Shown: positions 35,201 through 47,200 of the stretch, one piece after another
Layout of the letters: every line of letters begins with the position of its first letter
How positions within the stretch are numbered: position 1 is the stretch's first letter
DNA from: Leptobrachium leishanense
Lineage: Eukaryota; Chordata; Amphibia; Anura; Megophryidae
Assembly: GCA_009667805.1 (NCBI GenBank)
Contig: CM019065.1
Coordinates: 22,161,822-22,225,821, forward strand
Length of the DNA stretch: 64,000 nucleotides
Direction of reading: 5' to 3'
Translations under genes and position numbers: made by a program
Notes under the pieces: generated by a model
The model's database searches: none
What the model was told of the DNA's origin: nothing
The model's input: only the letters and a program-made list of their open reading frames with translations

Positions 35201-38200
35201 ACTGTAGGTGCAAATTTGGCCCAATTTGTCTATTCACAAAGTACAGGAAGAGTGGGGTCGTGCCTATTCTCCACTGGGGCTCCTGCAACCACCAGATGTA
35301 TCCAGTCCAGCAACTTGTATAAAACATAACAAGAAAAAAAGGTGTCATCTGCACTTATTCCTATTACACCGTGTGAAACGAAACACAATTAGAGGATTTG
35401 GTTTACTGCAATGGTCATTGGAGTGTAAGCTCACCTGCCAACGTCAAGGTACCTCTAGTGAAGGTGAGTCATAACCAATGAAACCACAAGCTGCTTTGTA
35501 GCGAACCACATACGCTCATGCTGTTTTTCAGTCATGAGGAAGGCTGGTGGGCTTTCATTTATACCCTCCCAGAAACAAATCCACTATGGGATCAAATAAC
35601 AAAGCCACGGACTGGTAGAGCTACAAAGATGACCTGGCTGGAGGTACAATCAAATATACATAGTACCGGAAGAGCAGTGTCATGCCTATTTCCCACTGGG
35701 GCGGCTGCAACCACCAGATGTATCTGGCCAAGCAACATCTATAAAACATAACAAGAAAAAAAGGTGTCATCTGCGCTTATTCCTATTACAACGTGTGAAA
35801 CAAAACACAATTAGAGGTCTATTCACTAAGCCGTTAATTCAACAAATACTGTTGAATTGACAGCAAAATAAGGTTAAATTTGTCTCAATTCGGCGGCATT
35901 CAACTGCGTTCGGCAGCACCAAAATTGCCCCATAGAAGACTATCGTGTCCTCTATTCACAGAATGCTAAACTGCACCAAAATTCCAGCGAAATTCCCTGA
36001 TTTTCGGTGCTTCAATTCGACAGGTATAAACAGGCAGATCCCATAGGTTTCAATGTGTTTTTTTTTTTTTTTTTTAAAAAAGACTGTTTATTCTTTTCAT
36101 ATCTTGCAAAAACCTGTTTATTTTTTATTTTTTAGAACACCTTTTAGTATTTTTTTAGATTACCTTGTTGTTTTTAAAAGCCATTTTTTATTTTGTAAAA
36201 TACCTTTTATTATATTTAACACTTTCAATGCTGTCATTTCACCCCTCTGTGCTGAGCTCATTTTTACCACTTTTGCTCATCATGTTTAAACGTGTTTTGA
36301 AGTCACGTTTTATTATACAACCCAGACATATTATATATCGTTCTTTCCGGCAGACTCGGCAGATTCATAATATATCATTATTATATGTATATGTCATGTC
36401 CTGCCTGTATATTATAACAAAAAATGCAATAAAATTTGAATTTTTAATCATCTACAACATGTAAAGTGGGTTTTTTCACATTTTATCATGTGAGTTTTTT
36501 CATTTATATTTTCTATGGGTTGCATTTGTTAAAAAAATTACAAATGGGGACTCGTTAAATTTTTTTGGGGGGAATTACGAGATTTTTATCAACTGCACCC
36601 CATAGAAAAAAATCATTAGTGCAGCATTATTGTTCACATTATAATTGAAATGGGAACAATATTGCTGCATTACCAAAAACAAAACAACACACAAATAAAA
36701 AAATTTTTTTACATTTTTTTATATTTTTTGTTTTGCTTTAAACATGGCCATGTTTGGTATAATTCGAAAGGCCATGCTTGGTGCATGGCGCGATTACATC
36801 ATTTATGTGGGGCGGCCCTTAAAAGACACGTCTGACGGGGGGCGTGGCCGGCAGCCATACTGAGCAGCCGCATGTGAACTGAGCTCTCCCTTCACCGGCT
36901 GAATCTCCTGCTATAGCGGCTCAAAACGGTGGCGGTTAGTGCCAAAAACGACCTCACTCACCTCAGGACTCACTCTGGCACCCACCCGATGGCACCCAGC
37001 AAAACCCCAAAAATGGCCTCGCGATTCGGGAAAGTCCGAGATAGGCCGCAAGATGGCGCCCGGACCTCCCGCGATTCCAGATAGCCGAGATCGATCCCTG
37101 GAGGAGGGGGATCTTTCTCCTCTTCTCCTGTCAGCATCTGCCCCTGCTTCTGGGCTCCAGCTCCAATCTTTACTCCAAGACCTCAGAAATACGATTCAGA
37201 AAGATTTCCGGTCTATCACAGCCAATCTTCATCAGGAAATTCGGGATCTGGGTGAGCGTACTGATGCACTAGAAACGAAAACTGTCGAACTGTGCTTAGC
37301 CCATAACAACCTTGTAGACGCTTACAAAGAATTAAAAACCACCCACGAGTCATTATTACTTAAGGTGGCCGACTTAGAAGACCGTTCCCGCAGGAACAAT
37401 ATACGAGTGAGAGGAATCCCTGAAACGGTTAAACCTGGTGAATTGCCCGCGTATCTATTGACCCTATTTTGAATTCTACTCCCAGAAACATTGGAAGCGG
37501 ATTTACAGCTCGAAAGAGTACACCGTATCCCAAAACCGCGCCATCTGGACCAAACGGTACCTAGAGACGTTTTAATGAGGGTCCACTTCTTCCGGATCAA
37601 AGAATCCCTTCTCGCTGCTATGAGAATCACAGCGGCCTTGCCTCCGCCGTACGCCGATCTTCTATTCTTCCCTGACTTATCCGCTGCTACTATGTCAAAA
37701 CGCAAGGAATTCCTACCCGTGACCAAGGTCCTGAGAAATCATCAGATTCAGTATCGATGGGGATTTCCATTAAAGCTTCTGGTGACCCGTAACGGAGCGA
37801 TGACGGTTCTGAGGGATGTCGGCGAAGGCCTGGCTGCTCTGCAGACGTGGAACCTATTGGGTGAATTCACGCCACCTCACCGGGCACCCCCATCACCGCA
37901 AAAGGTCTCACCGGAGTGGCATCGAGTGAACACGACGAAGTAAATGCTACTTAGCTGTCCTACGTTTGCTGACCTATGGGTTTGCTATTTCTTTTTGTTG
38001 CGGATCACACTCGTGCGGTTCCTGAGGTTTCTTTTGTCCTGAACGACCGCGCTATGCCTTGGATAGAGTGGGAGCTTCGATTGGTAGACGCTCCTTTCCT
38101 GCTCTCCTTCTCTGCCTCTGGAGTGTGTCTGTCCGAGCACATCCCTCACCTCCCCCCGGTATGACCAGGGTTTGCCACGAGTCTTCCGTGGCCTAGGAGA

Positions 38201-41200
38201 GGTACTGTATATACTTTTCCAGTGCCGTTTGCACTGAACTTTTTCTCTTCAGTTTTTACTCTCTGTTCGTTTTTTCCCTTTTTTTCTTTTGTTTTCTTTG
38301 CACCACACTACTTTTTTCCTAAGCTTCACCTGAAACTCAGAAGCTGCTCTGGACATGCCCGATTTTTCTGGTATTATGTGCGTATTTGTCTAACTTTAAA
38401 TGATCCTTATCTGATGTTTCACCGAGGGGGACCCGAGACCCTGAGAGGTGTTCTTTACCTGCTCTTGATGACCTATTTCGAATTGTATAATGGTATTTAA
38501 AATTGTTTCGTTAAATGTGAGGGGTCTGAATGTTCCATATAAACGACACTCTCTGTATGCTGACCTGAAACACCAACCCCCTGACGTGGTGTGCCTTCAG
38601 GAAACTCACTTTAAAACGTCTGCTCACCCTAAATTGTACCTCCCACATTATTCCCACCACTTTCACGCCACGGCCCCAGTTAAAGCGAGAGGCGTCTCCA
38701 TCTTGATTCATCAGAATGTGGTTTTTAACCTGCACAGAATGATCACCGATCCTAATGGGCGATACCTATTTCTAATATGTGATATAAATCGAACCCCGTA
38801 TACCATCGCTAATTTTTACTGTCTTAACGCTGGTCAACTCACCTTCCTCCGTGCAGCAATGGTTAGGTTGCTTGGAGTCTCCTCGGGAAGACTCGTGATC
38901 TGTGGAGACTTTAATCAATCCCTTGACTTGCCGCCCCGATCTACCAGAGTGCAGCGGTCTGCAGCTCGCAACTTTGCTGCTCTTTTGGCGGAGTTCCAAT
39001 TATTTGACATTTGGCGCATTTTGCACCCTGATGACTGTGACTATTCTTTCTATTCAGGAGCGCATAAAACTTACTCCAGAATAGACTACTTCTTTGTGAC
39101 CGCGGAACTCCTGAATTTGGTGTCTGATTGCAAACTGGGCTCTATGTCTTGGTCAGACCACGCACCTATTACTCTGCAACTTCCTGACTCCCGTGCCCCT
39201 ACGGGACGATCACCCTGGCGTTTAAATGAATCCCTTTTGTCCCATCCAGAAGTCGTAGAGGACGTTCAGCGCACCCTAGAAAATTACTTTAAAGAGAACA
39301 CCACCCCAGACGTGAACCCACTTACTATCTGGCAAGCACATAAAACGGTAGTGAGAGGGGTGCTGATTAAATGGGGCTCATGTCTTAAAAAGGAGAACTC
39401 TTCCCATAGACTGACCTTACTGCACCAAATACACCAGGTCACGACCCTACATAAGAAACAAACGAACCCGACTACACAATCCACCTTAGTGGGACTCCAA
39501 ATGCAGCTGACGGAAATGGATAAGCGGGATTACGTTTGGGCGGCGCGCAGGCTGCGAACTAAAATGTATTTGTACAATAACAAGACAAGTAGGATAATGG
39601 CCAATAGATTAAGAAAGAAGGTGGCAAAGTCTAAAATTGATCATCTGACAGATGCAGACGGGTCGCTGCGCTACCATCCTCAGCAGATTGCGAACTGTTT
39701 TGCCGAGTATTACTCCAGATTATATAATTTAAGACATGAGACCGCGCTGCCTCAGCCTACTATATCGGAGATCTTTCCTTTCCTCCAGAGACTGCACCTA
39801 CCTTCGTTGCCAGACACATATCTGCCCAGCCTACTCTCCGCGCCCTCCCTGACAGAACTCACCTCGGCCCTATCCTCCCTCAAGTCTAATAAAGCACCGG
39901 GCCCGGACGTTTTCACGGCAGCCTACTATAAATCCTTTCCAGCTCGCCTCAATGACCCCCTTCTCTCTGCACTAACTCACGTATTTAATTCAGGGAAAGC
40001 AACTACTGATTGGTTGTCCGCTACTATAGTTACTATCCCCAAAACGTCTCCACCTGCGGATCAATGTTCCAAATATAGACCTATCTCTCTTCTTAATGTC
40101 GATGCAAAAATTTATGCTAAAATATTAGCTACCAGACTGGTCGACGTCATGCCCCTATTAATAGCTGATGATCAGGTTGGGTTTATCACATCCAGACAGG
40201 GCCCTGATAATACTATCAAGGCTATGGCTTTGATGGATCATGCTATACGATCTAACACACCGACTCTGATGCTCTCGCTTGATGCCGAAAAGGCGTTCGA
40301 CTGACTCCATTGGGTGTTCCTGGAACACACTCTACTGAAATTTAATTTTCCCCGGGAGTTTATTGGAGCTATTTTGGCGCTATATTCCTTTCCAAATGCC
40401 CGTGTCTTAACAGCAGGTTTCCAATCCTCCGTGATCTCCATTACGAATGGTACCAGGCAGGGCTGCCCTCTCTCCCCACTTCTATACGCACTAGCACTGG
40501 AACTGCTTGCACAAGCTATTAGACAAGCTGATGAGGTGGAGGGTCTTATGGTGGGCCCTTCGGCTTATAAATTGAGTCTTTTTGCTGATGACATCCTCCT
40601 TACGTTCAACCCCCTTACCTCTTTACCTGCCCTTCACTCCATTTTAGAGGAATATGGGAGATTGTCCTACCATAAAATTAACGTTCATAAAACCCAGGCC
40701 CTACCATATAGTATCCCGGACTCTGACCTATCCTCCCTTAAACACACCTATCCATATGACTGGCGCAATAACTCCCTGTCATATTTGGGAATCAAATTGA
40801 CATTTACCAAATCCCAACTTTTTGCGCTTAATTATACACCTCTTATTGCCCTAACCTCTAACCTGTGTCCGCAATGGTCTACTGTAGAGATATCATGGGC
40901 AGGAAGGATTAATGCGATAAAAATTATGTTACTGCCTAAACTGTTGTATGTTTTTAGGGCATTACCGCTGGTGCCCCCAATGTCCTTTTTTGCGAGTATT
41001 CTCTCAACACTCTCTAACTTTATATGGCGAGGCAGGAGACCTCGCATTAAAAGTGCTCTTTTACACCAACCTGTGGACAGAGGGGGATTGGGTTTACCTA
41101 ACTTACTGCTGTACTTTAGAGCGGCTGTAATGACGAACCTTGGCCGCCTCTTCACGGGGACTAATCTCCCCCAATGGACAGCCCTGCTCTTCCCCTGCAC

Positions 41201-44200
41201 GCTCCCACATGACTTTTTGGGACTATTATGGACGCCAAAAGCCCGCAGACCGATAATGAACATGCTACCTGACCTGGCGATGCTTTTCATACGTGTTTGG
41301 GATGTTACACGTTCTGCCCTGATGGCGATACACCCCCTATCTATGGCCTCCCCCATATCGATGTTTACTCATTTGATCCCTGTTTTGACCCCCGCCCGTG
41401 GAGCCGTGCTTCGCTAGGCAACCTATTTTATTTTTATGCCTCACATGACCTTCTTCCCTTCCTGCAACTTCAGGAGAAACACTCCCTACATGCTAAACTC
41501 GGCTTTCATTTTCTGAGGCTACGCTCCTGCCTTTCGCAATATGACCTACTCCATCTCCCCCCCAACTCCGACCTCCTCACCCTGTTTGAAAACTACTGTT
41601 TGCACCCCGCTCCCGAAACTCGCCTCTTGTCTCTGACATATCAACAGTTATTAACTAAACCCCTGATTAAAAGGTGGCGATTTCAAGAGACATGGGAATG
41701 AGACTTGAATCAATCTTTTACCTCGAACCAATGGAGAGATTGTTTTTTGTTGGACTGTAAAAAGTTTAGATGTATCTCGCTGACGGAGGCTAGGAAGAAG
41801 GTCCTGTACCGCTGGTATATTACCCCCGATAGGGAACATCATTTTAAACCTAGCATTTCTAAGACCTGTTGGAGGTGTGAGAAGGAGGACGGGTCGTTTT
41901 TCCATGTTTGGTGGTCATGCTCCTGTCTTAAAATTTTTTGGGACCAGATCGCCTCACTGAGTTCAGAGGTCCTAGGATCAGACATTATCCCATCTCCTTA
42001 TATTTTTCTCCTCCAGATGTTTCCCGCATCCCTTACCCATTTCCAGAAACAACTCCTCGCCCATATCTTATCTGTCAGCACTAACTTAATAGCCTTCAAC
42101 TGGAAATTGGATAGGGTGCCCACAGTGGGTATGGTTAAAACTAGGATGGGGGAATTACGGTCCCTTGATGCCATGGCCAGGTCTTTGATGGGATTGAAAG
42201 GGGTTGGTAAAGATCATTGGACTATTTGGGATACTTACACCGTCACACTTTAAGGTCTTGTGGGGTTATCTCAGTGATTTATATATGTCAATGTCATAAA
42301 GATTGGTGAAGTAGTCGTGTTATGTAATACTGTGTTTTGTAATGTGGTGCATATCTTTATTTCCCTGTTTTCCCCCCTTTTTTGATTTTTGTACCCCCTC
42401 CTTCTTTTTCTTGAAAATTCAATAAAAGTTATATTTCAAAAAAAGACACGTCTGACTACCTAGAAGCCTAGAATGCCACGGTACCCCGGAGGAGAGAGGT
42501 GAGTATCTATCCAGGTTCTAGCCGAGCAGATGACATGTGGGGAACGTCCTCCGCATATAGCGGGAGTCAAGGAGGATGTTCCCCACACGTCCTCCGCAGG
42601 CCAAGGGGTTAAAGGACTTTTTTTTATTATTCAGACACATTTTATTGATTTACACCCCTAATAGGAGAATGGGAGTCTTCCTTCTTTTTTTGCAGTTTGG
42701 CAGAATTCGCCGATGATAATTAAGTGCAATTTGGCGGTTATTGGTGCAATACTGTCAGGGTAATTCAAAGAGAATCGGAAAGTCACCGCACGTTCGGTGA
42801 CTTTTTGTTCTATTCAATTCGGTTACTTTTGCTGATCCCATTTCGGCGACCCTGCGGTGTATTCAGCAAACACCACAGGGTCCCCGAATTGCAGGGAAAG
42901 GTCATCGCAAACCTGCCGAAAACTAACCGCAAAACCCGGCGAATGCACACCGAAACCCGCAAAAACATCTGGATTAAGCTGTCGAAAACGCCGGAAAAAC
43001 CCGATCAGGAGCTGATCACACGCAGCGAAGCCGCCGGAAAAAGCCGACACCGCAGACGAATGGAGTGAATAAATTAGCAAAACAGTTTGCATGAATGTTT
43101 GAAAAGTGAAACGCTGTTTGCAAAGAAACTAATGAGCGAAAATGTCTGAAATTTACATATGATCCAAGGAATGATAATAAAGAGGGCTGTTACATAAAAA
43201 ATAAGTAAAGTTAAAAAAAATCTGAATTTTGAAAAAAAAAAGAAAAATGATTAAAATATCCTAAATAAATCTATAAATAAAGAGACTCTTTACTGCAGCA
43301 TTTTATAATCAACGGTTTATTAGATATTGAATTAAAACAGGAATATTGTAACATTGAAGCCAATGGGATTCGCCTGAATAAATCTGCCGAATTAAACCAC
43401 CGAATGGCAGGGCATTCCGGCAACCTTTCACTGCTGGTTTGTGTTCTCTGAATAGCCGAAACATTGCTTCTCTATGGGGATTTTGCTGCCCTTGAACAGG
43501 CACCGAACAGGCACCGTATGTGCAGGCAATTCACCAGGATTTGGCGAATTGCCTGCTCTCTGGATAGCCAAATGGCCAGGAAACGTAACCGAACGCTGAT
43601 TTTCAGCATTTGGCTACCTTTCTCCAGCCATTCGGATCTCCTTGGATAACCCTGTATGTTTCTTGCCGACCTGATAACTTCTTTGGCGACTCCAATTTCA
43701 GCAACTATGGTCATCATTTATTAAATAGAGAATTCACCGTATTTTAAGCGAAGCGGAATTGTCGATATACGGCGAATTGTGTTGAAAAACAAAGCAGCGA
43801 AATTGCATGCAATTTCGATGTTTTCTGAATAGACCCTTAAGAGATCTACTACATCAATCTCCTGATGCTGTTACACGTCGTTTAGTGTTTCAATCAATTC
43901 CTCCGATACTTTATTCATATACTCTTAATTTTCCATTGATGCTGTATAACTTCTGTTTGGGACAAACTATTTAAAAACCCGTACCTGTGGATTTCTGTCC
44001 GACATCTTTGAAAGAGCAGCAGCATGCCGCCTAAAGAAGATAGGAAGAAGAAACAAGTCCACCAAGAAGGACAAGGATCCCGTGAACAAATTGGGGGGCA
44101 AGGCAAAGAAGAAGTGGTCCAAGGGGAAGATGAAGGACAAGCTGAACAATCTTGCACTGTTCGACAAGGCCACATACGAGAAGCTGTGCAAGGAGGTCCC

Positions 44201-47200
44201 TAACTTCAAGCTGATCACACCCGCTGTGATATCTGAGAGGCTGAAGATCAGAGGCTCTCTGGCCAGGCCGTTCCGGCAGGACCAGATTAACAAAGGTCTT
44301 ATCAAGTTGGTCTCAAAGCATCGCGCTCAGGTTATATACACAAGGAATACTAAAGGAGGAGATGCACCCGCAGCCACAGAAGAAGCATAGGCAGGTTCTA
44401 AACATTTTCGGTTTCTATCTACAAATAAACCATTCTGAGTAAAAGTTAAAAAAAAACTCGTACCTGTGGGTAACTGTAGCGACCTAAAATATGGGCCAAT
44501 AGGATGGAATGTCTGGAAAGAGCCGATCCAATTATCGCACCAAGAGGAACATCAATGAGACAGCGATAATTTGGGATGACTCTGTTGTGACCTGTCAAGC
44601 TCTGCAAAGCTCCTTTTAGGTCATGCTGGAGGACAATACATGAATCGTATGCTTGAAATCCCAGAGTGATATTGGGGAGGAAGTTTGGATTTTTATTGAT
44701 TTCATCCAACGCAAATCGCAAAGCTTGGAGCTGCTGAAAGCTCTCAACATGGAACCTGGGGAACAAAATAAATCAAATTAAAATTTAGTTTAGTTTTTTC
44801 TTTAAAATGCTACCTGTATTGACAACTTTATCGGTTGTTGTCAAGGAGAATTTATTTATAGATGGTTGAGCATATTGATTTCATGATAAAAAAAATGCAA
44901 CTACGATGCCTTGATATAGTGTATGATATTATTATGTGTGATATAGCCATTGCAGAAAACCAGCAGGAAAAGCAGCATGAGCAGCTATGGTTTGCTACAC
45001 AGCAGCCTGTGGTTTCATTTTTGGACCCGCATATGAATTTAAGTGACATCCCATTCCTAATCCATAGGTTCCATATGATGTCGGTCCACCCTTTGCAGCT
45101 ATAACAGCTTCAACTCTTCGGGGAAGGCTGTCCACAAGGTTTAGGAGTGTGTTTATGGGAATTTTTGACCATTCTTCCAGAAGCGCATTTGTGAGGTCAC
45201 ACACTGATGTTGGACGAGAAGGCCTGGCTCTCAGTCTCCGCTCTAATTCATCCCAAAGGTGTTCTATCGGGTTGAGGTCAGGACTCTGTGCAGGTCAGTC
45301 AAGTTCATCCACACCAGACTCTGTCATTCATGTCTTTATGGACCTTGCTTTGTGCACTGGTGCACAGTCATGTTGGAAGAGGAAGGGGCCAGCTCTAAAC
45401 TGTTCCCACAAAGTTGGGAGCATGGAATTGTCCAAAATGTCTTGTATGCTGAAGCATTCAGAGTTCCTTTCACTGGAACTAAGGGGCCAAGCCCAGCTCC
45501 TGAAAAACAACCCCACACCATAATCCCCCCTCCAAACTTTACACTTGGCACAATGCAGTCAGACAAGTAATGTTCTCCTGGCAACCGCCAAACCCAGACT
45601 CATCCATCAGATTACCAAATGGAGAAGCGCGATTCGTCACTCCATTGAATGCATCTCCACTGCTCTAGAGTCCAGTGCTGGTGTGCTTTACACCACTGCA
45701 TCCGATGCTTTGCATTGCACTTGGTGATGTATGGCTTGGATGCAGCTGCTCGGCCATGGAAACCCATTCAATGAAGCTCTCTGCGCACTGTTCTTGAGCT
45801 AATCTGAAGGCCACATGAAGTTTGGAGGTCTGTAGCGATTGACTCTGCAGAAAGTTGGCGACCTCTTTGCACTATGCGCCTCAGCATCCGCTGACCCTGC
45901 TCCGTCAGTTTACATGGCCTACCACTTCGTGGCTGAGTTGCTGTCGTTCCCAAACACTTCCACGTTCTTATAATACAGCTGACAGCTGACTGTGGAATAT
46001 TTAGGAGTGAGGAAATTTCACGACTGGATTTGTTGCACAGGTGGCATCCTATCACAGTTCCACGCTGGAATTCACTGAGCTCCTGAGAGCGACCCATTCT
46101 TTCACAAATGTTTGTAAAGACAGTCTGCAGGCCTAGGTGCTTGACTTTATACACCTGTGGCCATGGAAGTTATTGGAACACCTGATTCTGATTATTTGGA
46201 TGGGTGGGCGAATACTTTTGGCAATATAGTGTATCTCTGCCCATTATTCTGTGATATTACGCTATGGGAGCGCCGTCTCACATCTCTTTCTAGTTTATCC
46301 AGCAATCACTGTGGGTTAAAGAAGGGAAGTGCCACTCTTTACATGGCCGGAGGCAGTAAAACCCAGAGCCGGGAATTCTATAGGATCTTGCAAATGTGAG
46401 TGGTATATATCCCTTCAACACAAAATTTTCGGCCACATTTGTCAGGATCCTCTGCACTATTACTCTTCGTGTCTCTTTCTTCTTTTTTTGAGAGACGCTG
46501 AGGACGGTATGGACTTGCTGCTGGAGTAATACGGAGGACCAAGTCGATTGACACTTTTTGAGTATTTTCTCATTTATTGGTTATTGCATGCCCTATTGTA
46601 CCCGGTTGAACCAACTTTTTGCTTATCACTGGACACTACTGCACTTTATTGGCTGTTGCCTGTTGAACAGTCCTTTGTACATATTGGACTTTATATGCAA
46701 TATTACACTTAGCTAATTCTGCACTACCGTAAGGTTAAAGCGGCAATATGCACTATTGTATTTATTGTATAATTGACACAAATTATTGTATTGTTCTTAT
46801 GCACTGAACTATATTGATGCGCTATAAGGGATAGAAACGAAATTGTAATGGGACGAAAATGATGCGTGCCTGACTAAAATCATGGTGAAAATACTCTGCC
46901 ATTTTCTTCAATGAAACGATTTTCAGTGGGGACCCGGTTTGGGGCCACCGCCGGTTCCCCCTCTGCCTCTGTTGATTGAAATTCACAGGCAGCCAGCGGC
47001 ACACTGTGAAAACTTTGCGGTGGCACCTGCACCGCCCCCTCATGTGACGTGTCACGTGAGGGGCGGCACCAGTGCACCGTGCCTGCTCCAGTGTGAGATG
47101 CAGGCACGCTACAGGCGCCACCGCAGTGTTTTTTCAGAGTGCGCCGCTGGCTGCCTAGGAATTTCAATCATCGGAGGCAGAGGGAAACCGGTGGGGGCTC

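Larger units (their letters stand above)
36837..42440 (+). mobile_element. Full-length L1-clade LINE with 16-bp target duplication
   Basis: Begins GGGGGGCGTGGCCGG, carries ORF1 and ORF2, and ends with AATAAA and a short A-run. Both sides show AAAAGACACGTCTGAC (36821-36836 and 42441-42456). The site is TT|AAAA, the L1 endonuclease preference. The 5.6-kb length and complete 5' end mean it is not truncated. Damage is light: one stop in ORF1, two stops and one frameshift in ORF2. Lies in gene A intron 2 on the opposite strand to the gene. Confidence 0.93.
36216..42612. mobile_element. TTAA-flanked element split by a full-length L1
   Basis: Left end TTAACACTTTCAATGCTGTC (36216); right end GCAGGCCAAGGGGTTAA (to 42612). 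Once the L1 (36837-42440) and one target duplication are removed, about 0.8 kb remains, matching the 29775-30579 family. Confidence 0.75.
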
